A stretch of DNA of 64,000 nt from NCBI GenBank assembly GCA_025057155.1, contig JANWYD010000008.1, forward strand, positions 208,813 through 272,812, in the 5' to 3' direction. Numbering within the stretch: position 1 is the first letter of the stretch; every line of letters begins with the position of its first letter. The notes under the pieces were generated by a model. The model was not told where the DNA came from, made no database searches, and worked only from the letters and a program-made list of their open reading frames with translations. The DNA is from Chloroflexaceae bacterium. GTDB taxonomy: Bacteria; Chloroflexota; Chloroflexia; Chloroflexales; Chloroflexaceae. Made by a program: the position numbers and the translations under genes. Of this stretch, positions 44,903-53,750 are shown piece by piece.

Positions 44903-46519
44903 TCACCTCCGGATGAGCGGCAAGTACACCAGGCCGGTCGAGCGTATCGTCAGGGTGGCGGCGCCCGAAACCCCGCCGCCGGGCGCGGGATTGACGACGG
45001 TGATGCTGGCCGTGCCCGCAGCGGCGATGTCCGACGCCGGGATCTGCGCGGTCAGCTGGGTGGCCGACACGAAGGTCGTGGGCCGATCAGCGCCGTTCCA
45101 GCGCACCACTGCGCCGTTGACGAAGTTCGAGCCAGTCACGGTGAGGGTGAAGGCTGGCCCGCCCGCGGTGACCGTGGCCGGTGAAAGGGAGGTGATCGCC
45201 GGCACGGGGTTGCTCGCGTTGATGGTGAAGGTGACGCTATTCGATGTTCCACCGCCGGGCGCGGGGTTGACGACGGTGATGCTGGCCGTGCCCGCAGCGG
45301 CGATGTCCGACGCCGGGATCTGCGCGGTCAGTTGGGTGGCCGACACGAAGGTCGTGGGCCGATCAGTGTCGTTCCAGCGCACCACTGCGCCGTTGACGAA
45401 GTTCGAGCCAGTCACGGTGAGGGTGAAGGCCGGCCCGCCCGCGGTGGCCGACGCGGGTGAAAGGGAGGTAATCGCCGGTGCCGGGTTGTTGATGGTGAAG
45501 GTGGACGCGGCTGACTCGACATCCGGGTTAGGATTCAAAACCGTAACGTTGGCCGTGCCTGCAGCGGCGATGTCCGACGCCGGGATCTGCGCGGTCAGTT
45601 GGGTGGCCGACACGAACGTGGTGGAACGCGGGGTGCCGTTCCAGCGCACCACCGAGTTGTTAGAGAAGCCCGAGCCGTTCACAGTGAGGGTGAAGGTGTC
45701 GCCGCCTGCGGTGGCCGAAGCGGGAGAGAGGGAGGTGATTGCGGGAACGGGGTTGCCGCAGATCACGAATGGCAGTTCGAAGGTGCGGCCAGAAGTCGCT
45801 CTGGGGGGGTAATCGGTTCGCACGCTCCACGTGCCAGGTTCACCGCCGGTAAGATTAAGCTGGCGCGCATTGCCGGAAGTGGCATTGGTTGGCGGCGTCC
45901 AGGGTCCTCGAAGGTTGTCATCGCCGGTCAACCCATATTCAAGCCAGTAGGTTCCGGGCGCGAGGGTCGTTACGTTGAACGGCCAGGCAAGCGTCAGCGC
46001 CATAATCGGGCGGGACTGGTTGTTCGTGTTATCAGACGGAACCCGGTAGACACCTGTAAACTCATTCCGGGTGATCGTCCCGTTGACCGGCCCGGCAATA
46101 ACCGTTCCCCCATTACCCGGCGTGCCATTCCAGAGGCGCAGGTCGACAACGCCGGTGATCGTTGAGGTTGTTCCGCTGTTAATCTCGTACCCATACAACG
46201 TTATGGCCGACGGACGCCAGCCGTTGCCGCTCACCGTAAAATCATCGGCAAGGCGCGCTCTGGTTATCCCGTCGGGGGGTTCGGTCACGGCTCTAACGGG
46301 GTCGGCCAGGAAACCGAAGGCCTCAATGTCATCTTGCCTGACGCTTCGTCCCGGCTCAGTCACAAACGTACCGTTCGTGAACAACGGATTGGTCGAACAG
46401 GAGGGTTGCACATTGGCCCGCGCGGGTGGCGGAGGCAGCATGGGGCTGCCAACGATCCCTAGCGCCAGGCCAATGATCAGGGCCATGCGGGTCAACATTC
46501 TGCGTGCAGATGACGACAT
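44903..46519 (-). CDS. Secreted IPT/TIG-repeat surface protein with YLPL C-terminus
   Basis: About 538 residues. The signal peptide (ALIIGLALGIVG) starts at the ATG preceded by AGGGAGG. Residues 50-270 form a unique beta-rich domain; then come three TIG/IPT-like Ig repeats of about 90 residues, each starting PAITSLSPA and containing VRWN, TTFVSATQLTAQIPASDIAAAGTA (in segments) and NPxPG. The last two repeats are nearly identical at DNA level, a recent tandem duplication. The C-terminus is VYLPLIRR, shared in form with the protein at 63462. Function unknown; cell-surface adhesion or structure is plausible. Confidence 0.82.
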   Translation of the reverse strand: MSSSARRMLTRMALIIGLALGIVGSPMLPPPPARANVQPSCSTNPLFTNGTFVTEPGRSVRQDDIEAFGFLADPVRAVTEPPDGITRARLADDFTVSGNGWRPSAITLYGYEINSGTTSTITGVVDLRLWNGTPGNGGTVIAGPVNGTITRNEFTGVYRVPSDNTNNQSRPIMALTLAWPFNVTTLAPGTYWLEYGLTGDDNLRGPWTPPTNATSGNARQLNLTGGEPGTWSVRTDYPPRATSGRTFELPFVICGNPVPAITSLSPASATAGGDTFTLTVNGSGFSNNSVVRWNGTPRSTTFVSATQLTAQIPASDIAAAGTANVTVLNPNPDVESAASTFTINNPAPAITSLSPASATAGGPAFTLTVTGSNFVNGAVVRWNDTDRPTTFVSATQLTAQIPASDIAAAGTASITVVNPAPGGGTSNSVTFTINASNPVPAITSLSPATVTAGGPAFTLTVTGSNFVNGAVVRWNGADRPTTFVSATQLTAQIPASDIAAAGTASITVVNPAPGGGVSGAATLTIRSTGLVYLPLIRR

Positions 46520-47012
46520 AGCGGAGGGCCTCCCTTGACCTTGCCAGAATCCAGATCTGCTTGTTTGAGCGGTCGCGCCGTTGAGAGAGCTCGCAGGTTC
46601 GATGCCGAGCGTACCGCGGCCAGGTGAGACCCGGGTGAGACGGCAATTATCTTTCACTGTAAAAAAGTTAATACATTGATTATTCGCGCTGTAGTAGTCA
46701 TAGTACGTGCTACGATGAGGATTTTGTTAGGGAGAAGGCCGCGTCGCTCTGAAAACCGCGTTCCAGCGCGGTGCGCCGATGGAGGCAACGTGAGGGTGCA
46801 CACGCCCGGGCCCCAGCAATCCTGGCCAGGGCGCAGTTTCGTCGTGGGAGCGGCGCCTGTTGGAAAAATCAGGTTATCCGAAAGCTCTCCGCGAAAGCTT
46901 CGCGCTCTCAGAACTTCCGCATCAGATAGAGGCGCAGGGGAAACCTTTATTCCTGTCTTCAACTGTGCGGGAGCATGGCAAAAAAAGCGCGGCCTACGCC
47001 GCGCCTCGGAAC
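46520..47012. other. Intergenic region before tRNA-Lys
   Basis: No protein gene is supported. The 46655-46720 part is AT-rich and may hold the TIG-protein promoter. A hairpin at 46757-46783 (CCGCGTTCCAGCGCGG) is of unknown function, and the tRNA terminator lies at 46980-47005. Confidence 0.4.
46980..47005 (-). terminator. Intrinsic terminator of tRNA-Lys
   Basis: On the minus strand GGCGCGGC, GTA loop, GGCCGCGC and then seven T residues, directly downstream of the tRNA gene. Confidence 0.85.
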
Positions 47013-47087
<75 letters not shown>

Positions 47088-47094
47088 ACTGGAC

Positions 47095-47123
47095 ATTATA
47101 GCCAGCCTGCCCCGCCTTGTCAA
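47095..47123 (-). promoter_or_regulatory. Consensus promoter of tRNA-Lys
   Basis: On the minus strand: TTGACA, 17-nt spacer, TATAAT, both perfect. The -10 ends 8 nt before the tRNA 5' end. Its -35 overlaps the -35 of the divergent vanW promoter. Confidence 0.92.
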
Positions 47124-47145
47124 ACTGGTGCGGTCGCTCTACAAT
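47117..47145 (+). promoter_or_regulatory. Promoter of the VanW gene sharing the -35 region with tRNA-Lys
   Basis: TTGTCA, 17-nt spacer, TACAAT, matching 5 of 6 at each box. TTGTCAA at 47117-47123 is read as TTGTCA on plus and TTGACA on minus. The ATG at 47200 is 55 nt downstream. Confidence 0.75.
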
Positions 47146-47199
47146 ACGGGCAGCGGCGCGCATCTGCGCGCCACTGTTGCCCTGGCGCCGATAGCCCGT

Positions 47200-49104
47200 A
47201 TGCCGATTGACGATTATTTTCAAGAGTACGGCCCCATCCAGCGGCGGCGCGCCGGCAGGCGGCCGGAGTTCGAGCCACCCTCCCGCGAGCCAGAGCCGTC
47301 CCCTCCACGCCGGGCGCGCCGCCTGCCGGCGCGCCGCCGCCGTCGCGGCGTGACCGGCCTGGTGCTCCTGCTGGCGCTGCTGGCGCTGGCGCCCCTGGTC
47401 CTGCCCTATGTCCTGGACCTCGTCTATCCCGACACGGCGCTGCCCGGCGTGTCCATCCAGGGCCAGCCTGTCGCCGGGCTGTCCCGCGAGACGATCAATG
47501 CCGAGCTTGGGGAGCGTTACCGCCCCTTCCTGTCACAGCCTGTCGCCCTGACCTACGCTGGCGAGACCTGGACGCCCTCGCTCACCGAGCTGGGGGTGCG
47601 TTTCGATACTGAAGCGGTAGCCAGGGCGGCCGTAGCCGCCGGGCGCCACGGCGATCCGCTCACCCGACTGCGTGAACTGTGGCAACTCTGGCGCCATGGC
47701 CTCGATGTCACCCCGCGCCTGGTAGTGGACCAGCGGGCCTTGCAGAGTTATCTGCTCGGTGTGGCGCTGCTGATTGAGCGCCCGCCGGAGAATGCCGCCC
47801 TGAGCATCGCCACCGGGCGCGTGGTGGGCACGCCCGGCGCCGCCGGAGTGCAGGTGCTGGTTGACGCGACCGCCAACGACGTGCTGCTGGCACTGCGCGA
47901 CCTGCAGCCCCGCGAGGTCGCCGTGCGCACCCACCGGCTCGATCCGCCGATCGGTGATGAGGCTCTCGTCACCGCGCAAAGCCAGGCGGTCGCCCTGCTC
48001 CAGAGCCCGATTGAGCTGCGCCACAACGAGCGCGTGTGGGTCTGGCCGCCAGAGCGCCTGGCGGAGTTGCTGCGCGTGGAAGCCGTCGCGGGCCGGCTGG
48101 AGTTGCAGGTGGATGCCGAGCGCCTTGCCCGTGCCGTGGAGGGGCTGGCCCAGCAGGTTGATACCGGCACCGCCGAGCCGCGCCTGCGCTTCGCTGATGG
48201 CGCGCTGCGGATTGTCGAACCCGGCCGCCCCGGCTGGCGCCTGCGCCAGGAGGAGACCGCGACAGCCCTGCGCCAGTTGCTCCTCAGTCCTTCGCCCATC
48301 ACCCGGACCCTGACCCTCCCGGTGGATGCGTTGCAACCCCGGATCACCGCCGCGAACCTCGACAGCCTGGGCATCACCGGCCTGGTCGCCGAAGGGAAGA
48401 GCAGCTTCGCCGGCTCCGCCGCCTACCGCATCACGAACATCAAAGCCGGGGCGCGCCGTATGGACGGCGTTCTGATCGCCCCCGACGAGGAGTTTTCGTT
48501 CAATCGGCAACTCGGCGAGGTCAACGCTGAGAACGGTTTCGTCGAGGGCTACGCGATCATCGGCAACCGCACGCAACTGGAATGGGGCGGCGGCGTCTGC
48601 CAGGTTTCCACCACTGTGTTCCGCGCCGGTTTCTGGGCCGGGTTGCCGATCACCGAGCGCCATGCCCACGCCTTTTACATTAGCTGGTACGATCGCTTCG
48701 GCCTCGGCCCCTATGGCGATGGGCAGGGCCTCGACGCGGCCATCTACACCGGCGTCGCTGACCTGAAGTTCGTCAACGATACCGGGGCCTGGCTGCTGAT
48801 GCAGACCGAAGTGGATGAAGTGAACCAGGTGCTGACGGTGCAACTCTACGGCGCGCCGCCCAACCGGCAGGTGCAACTGGAGGGGCCGCTGATCACCAAT
48901 GAGGTGCGCGCCCCGGCGGAGCCTGTCTACGTTGATGACCCGACCTTGCCCCGCGGCGCCGTGCGTCAGAGTGATGTGGCCCGCAGCGGGCGGGACATTA
49001 CCGTGTATCGGGTAATTGTTGAGAATGGGGCGGAAGTGAGCCGGGAGGCGTTCTTCACCCGCTTCCGGGCCTGGCCGAACATCTTTGTCCGTGGAACCGG
49101 CTGA
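47200..49104 (+). CDS. VanW family protein with peptidoglycan-binding-like domains
   Basis: About 634 residues. A Pro/Arg-rich cytoplasmic segment (residues 1-45) and one transmembrane helix (TGLVLLLALLALAPLVLPY) precede a large extracellular part. Residues 90-370 form putative peptidoglycan-binding-type repeats. The VanW domain (residues 400-530) has SSFAGSAAYRITNIKAGA, FSFNRQLGEVNAENGF, QLEWGGGVCQVSTTVFRA and RHAHAFYISWYD in its conserved core. Despite the name, VanW function is not established; a cell-wall role is likely. The kinase gene starts 4 nt after the stop. Confidence 0.9.
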   Translation: MPIDDYFQEYGPIQRRRAGRRPEFEPPSREPEPSPPRRARRLPARRRRRGVTGLVLLLALLALAPLVLPYVLDLVYPDTALPGVSIQGQPVAGLSRETINAELGERYRPFLSQPVALTYAGETWTPSLTELGVRFDTEAVARAAVAAGRHGDPLTRLRELWQLWRHGLDVTPRLVVDQRALQSYLLGVALLIERPPENAALSIATGRVVGTPGAAGVQVLVDATANDVLLALRDLQPREVAVRTHRLDPPIGDEALVTAQSQAVALLQSPIELRHNERVWVWPPERLAELLRVEAVAGRLELQVDAERLARAVEGLAQQVDTGTAEPRLRFADGALRIVEPGRPGWRLRQEETATALRQLLLSPSPITRTLTLPVDALQPRITAANLDSLGITGLVAEGKSSFAGSAAYRITNIKAGARRMDGVLIAPDEEFSFNRQLGEVNAENGFVEGYAIIGNRTQLEWGGGVCQVSTTVFRAGFWAGLPITERHAHAFYISWYDRFGLGPYGDGQGLDAAIYTGVADLKFVNDTGAWLLMQTEVDEVNQVLTVQLYGAPPNRQVQLEGPLITNEVRAPAEPVYVDDPTLPRGAVRQSDVARSGRDITVYRVIVENGAEVSREAFFTRFRAWPNIFVRGTG

Positions 49105-49107
49105 GCT

Positions 49108-51633
49108 ATGGCGCCTCCGGCTGTGATCTGCCCGGCCTGCGGGCACGCTAATCCGCCAGGCTCCCGCTTCTGCAACGCCTGCGGGGCGCGGGTCGCACCT
49201 ACCGTTCCGGCGCCCCCTCCTGCGGACGGGGCGGGCGCAACCCGTTCTGGCGTTGCCGCTGCGCCCCAGGTCGGGTTGCCCCGTGGTGCGGCGATTGATC
49301 CGCAGGGCCGCTACATCGTGGAGCGAGCGATTGGCAAAGGCGGTTTCGCCGAGGCCTACCTGGTCAACGACCGGCAACTGAACCGTTTCGCCGTCGCAAA
49401 GCGGCACAACCCCAATCCGGCCTGGAGCGCCCGCACCCGCGAGTTTGCCGCCCGCAACTTCGCCCGTGAGGCCGAGTTGCTGGTAACACTCAACACCCCC
49501 GGCCATCCCAACATTCCAGAGATCTACGAGTACCTGCCCGAGCAGGGCGTGCTGGTGATGAAGTACGTCGAGGGTCGCGACCTCAGCCAGATCGTGCGCG
49601 AACGTGGCGGCGTCCTGCCCCCCGAAATCGCCCTGCCTATTGTCCGTGACGTCGCCGCGGCCCTGGCCTACATGCATAGCCGGCGCCCAGAACCAGTGCT
49701 CCATCGCGACGTGAAGCCCTCGAATATCATCATTGACAGCGCCGGGCGGGTCTGGCTGATTGACTTTGGGCTCTCGCGGGTAGCCCCTATGCAGCCCGAT
49801 CTCAACCCCCAGCATACGCAGCTTGCCGGCACGCTTGGCTTCACGCCCCCCGAGCAGTGGCGCGGTCAGGCCGGGCCGCGCAGCGATGTCTATGCACTGG
49901 CGGCCACGCTGCACACCATTCTTACCGGTCACCAGCCCACCCTGACCCGCGCCGAGTTGCCCGATTTTCTCCGTGGAGCCATCAATCCCTTTCCGCCGGT
50001 GCGAAGCCTCAATCCCAACCTGCATCCCGATATTGCCGCGCTGATTGCCCGTGGCCTGGCCTTCCGCCCCGAAGACCGGCCCGGCGCCGCGGAAATGGTA
50101 GCGGCCCTGGACCGGCTGATCGCCCCGCCGAAACGTTCGCCGCTCCAGGCCCCCGACGGCACGGCCATTCCTGACGAGCACGCCCTGGCCCTCTGGGTTG
50201 AGAAGCACTGGCAACAGGCCGCAAACTGGCTCTACGGCGCGCTCCCCGACCAGGTAACGCAGTTGTGGGGGCGCAATAAGCTGGCCGCGGATATGCGGGC
50301 GATTGTTGCTCGCAACCCGACCGATCAAGACGCCGGGCTTGACGAACTGCTCGCCACCCTGGACCCGGCAGGCTTCGGCGCAGCCTCGCCGCGCCTGGTG
50401 GCCGACCGGCGCGTGATCGACTACGGCGCCCTCGGTGTGGACGAACGGCGCGCGGAGTGGGTGGTGCTTTCCAACGCAGGCCGGCGCCTGTTGCAACTGG
50501 AGATCGAAACTCCGCGCTGGGCGCTGCCGGCCCAACCGCGGCTCAGCCTGCGCCCTGGCCAGCAGTGCCGCCTTAAAGTCACCGCCGATATGCGTCGGCT
50601 GCGCGATGGCGGCCGCCTACAGGGCACGCTGCTCCTGAGAGACCGCTCCGGCGTCGCCTTTCGCGTTGAACTGCAGGCCCACCTCTCGCGCTGGCGGGCG
50701 CTGTGGGTGCGCGGCGTGGTTGGGCAGCGCTCGCCCGACTGGGAGGGGGGCGCGGTCCGGCGCCTGCGCCAGCTCAACGGGCATCGCGGCGCCGTCTGGG
50801 GCCTTGACGTGTCGCCCGATGGCCGGCTGCTGGCCTCAGGCGGCTGGGATGGCACGGTGCGGCTCTGGCGCGTAGCGGACGGCGCGCAGACGGCGATGCT
50901 CGATGAACAGGGCATCAATGTCCTCAGTGTAGCCTTCAGCCCCGACGGCCAGTTCGTCGCCGCGACCGGCGGCAGCGAGGTTGTCCGGCTCTGGCAGCTC
51001 CGCACGGGGCGCCTGCTGCGCGCCATCGGGGGCAACCGGGGCTATTTCAGCAGCGTCGCCTTTGGCCCTACCGGGAGCATGCTGATCACCGCCGGGGCTG
51101 ACCGGGTGGTGTGTCTATGGCGAACGAGTGACGGGGCGCTCCTTGAACGCATCGCCCCCGAAGGAGGCGCCCTGAGCCTGGCGGTTGGCCCCGGAGGGCA
51201 CAGCCTGGCTGTGGGGTGCGGCGATGGGCGGATCAGGATCTACGACCTGACCCGCGGTGCAGCGAAGAGCGTGCTGGAGGGCCATCGCGGTGCGGTAATC
51301 GGCCTGGCGTTCAGCAAGGACGGCACGCTGCTGCTCTCCACCAGCGGCGATGGGCCGGTGCTGCTGTGGGATATGGAGGCAGGAACGCTCCGCCACCGCC
51401 TCCAGGGTCATGAGAGCAGCGTGCGCGTGGTCGCCCTGCATCCCGAGGGTCTGGTAGCGGCTGCGGGCAGCATTGATGGGGAGATCCGCCTGTGGCAGAC
51501 GGTTGACGGCAGGTTGCGGCAGGTCCTCAGCGGGCACGGCAGCGGGGTAGTTGGCCTGGCCTTCGCGCCTACGGGCGCCTTGCTCGCCTCGAGTTCGGGC
51601 GATGGCGTGATCAACCTGTGGAAGCCAGGATGA
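49108..51633 (+). CDS. Ser/Thr protein kinase with zinc ribbon and WD40 propeller
   Basis: 841 residues. An N-terminal zinc ribbon (CPAC-x11-CNAC) is followed by a Pro-rich linker and the kinase domain (residues 70-345): IGKGGFAEAYLV, VAKRH Lys, HRDVKPSN catalytic loop, DFGLSRV and a TPPEQW activation end. A middle region (350-550) includes an Ig-like segment. Residues 550-841 hold seven WD40 units, most ending in VRLW or similar, forming one propeller. No transmembrane helix is clear, so it is probably cytoplasmic. It is translated right after the VanW protein (4-nt gap), suggesting envelope-linked signalling. Confidence 0.93.
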   Translation: MAPPAVICPACGHANPPGSRFCNACGARVAPTVPAPPPADGAGATRSGVAAAPQVGLPRGAAIDPQGRYIVERAIGKGGFAEAYLVNDRQLNRFAVAKRHNPNPAWSARTREFAARNFAREAELLVTLNTPGHPNIPEIYEYLPEQGVLVMKYVEGRDLSQIVRERGGVLPPEIALPIVRDVAAALAYMHSRRPEPVLHRDVKPSNIIIDSAGRVWLIDFGLSRVAPMQPDLNPQHTQLAGTLGFTPPEQWRGQAGPRSDVYALAATLHTILTGHQPTLTRAELPDFLRGAINPFPPVRSLNPNLHPDIAALIARGLAFRPEDRPGAAEMVAALDRLIAPPKRSPLQAPDGTAIPDEHALALWVEKHWQQAANWLYGALPDQVTQLWGRNKLAADMRAIVARNPTDQDAGLDELLATLDPAGFGAASPRLVADRRVIDYGALGVDERRAEWVVLSNAGRRLLQLEIETPRWALPAQPRLSLRPGQQCRLKVTADMRRLRDGGRLQGTLLLRDRSGVAFRVELQAHLSRWRALWVRGVVGQRSPDWEGGAVRRLRQLNGHRGAVWGLDVSPDGRLLASGGWDGTVRLWRVADGAQTAMLDEQGINVLSVAFSPDGQFVAATGGSEVVRLWQLRTGRLLRAIGGNRGYFSSVAFGPTGSMLITAGADRVVCLWRTSDGALLERIAPEGGALSLAVGPGGHSLAVGCGDGRIRIYDLTRGAAKSVLEGHRGAVIGLAFSKDGTLLLSTSGDGPVLLWDMEAGTLRHRLQGHESSVRVVALHPEGLVAAAGSIDGEIRLWQTVDGRLRQVLSGHGSGVVGLAFAPTGALLASSSGDGVINLWKPG

Positions 51634-51634
51634 T

Positions 51635-51702
51635 GCGATTTTGGATTTTGGATTTTGGATTGCGGCAAGGGGGAGGGTCTGGGAGGGCAAGGCCCTCCCG
51701 GA
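51635..51702. repeat. ATTTTGG tail plus GGGAGGGCAAGGCCCTCCC palindrome
   Basis: Directly after the kinase stop, GCGATTTTGGATTTTGGATT units (51635-51664) are followed by GGGAGGGCAAGGCCCTCCC (51676-51700) in the convergent gap with accA. Confidence 0.75.
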
Positions 51703-51729
51703 GATATCCGTGGCCCACACGTGCAGCAA

Positions 51730-52599
51730 TCACCCCCGTTTGACCGAACGCAGCAGCACGTCGGCAAGCTCCTGGTAGCGGCCCATTGCGCGATACTTGG
51801 CGTAGCGGCGCTGCAGGAGCGTGGGCAGGTCCAGGGCGCACAATTCATCGAGGTGGGCCTGGATGCGCTTGCCGAGGGTAGTAATCGCCTCCTGGGGGTT
51901 CAGGTGCGCGCCGCCGGGCGGTTCGGGCACCACCTCATCAATAATCTCCAGAGCGTAGAGATCCTGAGCGGTGAGCTTCAGGGCGCTGGCGGCGTCGGGG
52001 GCGCGGGCGGCATCGCGCCAGAGGATCGAGGCGGCGGCTTCAGGCGAGGCTACGGAGTAGATCGCGTTCTCCTGCATCAGAATGCGGTCGCCTACGCTGA
52101 TCGCCAGCGCCCCGCCGCTGCCGCCTTCGCCGATCACCGCTGCCACAATGGGCGTGCGCAGGTTGGTCATCGCGTGGATGCACTCGGCAATGGCGTTGGC
52201 CTGGCCGCGCTCCTCGGACTCCTTGTTGGGGTTGGCGCCCGGAGTGTCAACGAAGCAGATCAGTGGCAGGCCGAACTTCTCGGCGTGGCGCATCAGCCGC
52301 AGGGCCTTGCGGTAGCCCTCAGGATGGGGCATGCCGAAGTTGCGGCGCATGTTCTCGCGCGTATCGCCGCCCTTCTGGTGGCCAATCACTACCACCGTGC
52401 GCTCGCCAAAAGCAGCGAGACCGCCGACCACCGCAGGGTCATCGCCGAAGCGCCGGTCGCCGTGCAGTTCGACAAAATCTTCGCACAGCGCAAAAACATA
52501 ATCGAGCGTGTGCGGGCGCTGCGGCTGGCGAGCGCGAAGCACTCTGTCCCAGGCGCTGAGTTGTTCCTGGTTCGCCGTGGCGAGAACGTGTGGCTCCAT
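51730..52599 (-). CDS. accA: Acetyl-CoA carboxylase carboxyltransferase subunit alpha
   Basis: 289 residues. It moves the carboxyl group from biotin to acetyl-CoA to make malonyl-CoA for fatty acid synthesis (and, in some Chloroflexia, for the 3-hydroxypropionate route). Recognised segments are DRRFGDDPAVVGGLA, GHQKGGDTRENMRRNFGMPHPEGYRKALRLM in parts, FVDTPGANPNKESEERGQ, GEGGSGGALAI and ASPEAAASILW. The ATG overlaps the accD stop by one base (TGATG), so the two subunits are translated together. Confidence 0.97.
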   Translation of the reverse strand: MEPHVLATANQEQLSAWDRVLRARQPQRPHTLDYVFALCEDFVELHGDRRFGDDPAVVGGLAAFGERTVVVIGHQKGGDTRENMRRNFGMPHPEGYRKALRLMRHAEKFGLPLICFVDTPGANPNKESEERGQANAIAECIHAMTNLRTPIVAAVIGEGGSGGALAISVGDRILMQENAIYSVASPEAAASILWRDAARAPDAASALKLTAQDLYALEIIDEVVPEPPGGAHLNPQEAITTLGKRIQAHLDELCALDLPTLLQRRYAKYRAMGRYQELADVLLRSVKRG

Positions 52600-53510
52600 C
52601 AGGGCCTCCCGTTGGCATAAGCCGCCGCCTGGCCGGCAGGCGCGCGCTCGGTCTGGCGCCGGCGATCGTAGTGGCGCAGCAGGCGGGCAAGCACGTCGCG
52701 CAGTTCGTTGCGCGGTACGACCATGTCAATCATGCCGTGCTCGAGCATAAACTCGGCCGTCTGGAACCCGGCGGGCAGCTTCTGGCGGATGATCTGCTCG
52801 ATCAGCCGCTTGCCGGCGAAACCGATGTTGGCGCCCGGCTCGGCGATGATAATGTCGGCCACCGAAGGGTAGGAAGCGGTGACGCCGCCATAGCACGGGT
52901 CCACCAGCACGGCGATATGCGGCTGGCCCGCCTCGGCCAGGCGGTTGAGGGCCATAGTCACCTTGGCCATCTGCATTAGCGCGATAACGCCCTCTTGCTG
53001 GCGCGCGCCGCCGGAGGTGTTGATGGTCAGCAGAGGGATGCCCATCTCGGCGGCGCGCTCGGCGGCGCGGGCCATCTTCTCGCCATAGACGCTGCCCATC
53101 GAGGCGCCCATGAAGCTGAAGTCGCCCACGCCCAGGGCCAGCACGATGCCGTTGATGCTGCCGACGCCAGCGATCACCGCGTCGGCCATGCCGGTGCGCT
53201 GCTGTGACTTCTTGAGCTTGACGGCGTAACTTTCGTCGGGGGTTACGAAGCCAAGGGGATCGGTGGGCAGCAGGTGCACGTCCGTTTCGCTGAAAGAACC
53301 CACATCGAGGAGGCCGAGCCACTCGTGGGCGCTCATGCGCATGTGATGCCCGCACTTGGGGCAGACCTTCAGGTTGTCGTACAACTGCTTTTTGTAGATG
53401 ATCTCGCGGCAGGCGCTGCATTTGACCCACAGGTCATCGGGGATCTGCGCCTGCTCGGAGATCTCGGCCGACGAGAAGCTCTTCCTGGTGCGGCGGAACA
53501 ACTCTTTCAC
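52599..53510 (-). CDS. accD: Acetyl-CoA carboxylase carboxyltransferase subunit beta
   Basis: 303 residues with a GTG start. The N-terminal zinc ribbon has two CxxC pairs (CSAC and CPKC). The carboxyltransferase core shows GVGSINGIVLALGVGDFSFMGASMGS in adjacent parts, NTSGGARQQEGVIALMQMAK and EPGANIGFAGKRLIEQ. It pairs with AccA encoded immediately downstream. A TATAAT on the minus strand at 53594-53599 could be its -10 box. Confidence 0.97.
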   Translation of the reverse strand: MKELFRRTRKSFSSAEISEQAQIPDDLWVKCSACREIIYKKQLYDNLKVCPKCGHHMRMSAHEWLGLLDVGSFSETDVHLLPTDPLGFVTPDESYAVKLKKSQQRTGMADAVIAGVGSINGIVLALGVGDFSFMGASMGSVYGEKMARAAERAAEMGIPLLTINTSGGARQQEGVIALMQMAKVTMALNRLAEAGQPHIAVLVDPCYGGVTASYPSVADIIIAEPGANIGFAGKRLIEQIIRQKLPAGFQTAEFMLEHGMIDMVVPRNELRDVLARLLRHYDRRRQTERAPAGQAAAYANGRP

Positions 53511-53593
53511 GTCCGGGTGCTCTTTCTAAGGGCCAGGCCCCGTGAATGAGTTTAGAATCCTTTGTGTTGAACATCACAGATGGTCTGGATGGT

Positions 53594-53599
53594 ATTATA
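53594..53599 (-). promoter_or_regulatory. Candidate -10 box of accDA
   Basis: Perfect TATAAT on the minus strand 84 nt before the accD GTG; the -35 is weak and overlaps the tandem 60-bp repeat. Confidence 0.45.
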
Positions 53600-53610
53600 A
53601 CATGGCTTTG

Positions 53611-53729
53611 ACGCAACGAGACATGAACGCCGCAGTGGTGTTGTAGGGGCAACCCTGAGGGTTGCCCTGCACGCAACGAGACATGAACGCCGCGCCGGTG
53701 TTGTAGGGCAACCCTCAGGGTTGCCCTGC
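53611..53729. repeat. Tandem ~60-bp direct repeat with internal palindromes
   Basis: Unit 1 (53611-53670) and unit 2 (53671-53729) both read ACGCAACGAGACATGAACGC, then a short variable part, GGTGTTGTAGGG, and a GGCAACCCT(G/C)AGGGTTGCC palindrome. Only a few bases differ. They fill the accD-dcd divergent gap. Confidence 0.9.
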
Positions 53730-53750
53730 CTGCCTGGATGGAGAAAACTT

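Noticed and set aside
47533..50535. A 1,000-codon open frame on the minus strand opposite vanW and the kinase gene
   Set aside because: Same cause: antisense to two clearly recognised genes, with compositionally biased residues and no recognisable domain.
53611..53729. CRISPR-like repeat in the accD-dcd gap
   Set aside because: Only two direct repeats with no unique spacers and no cas genes in the window.
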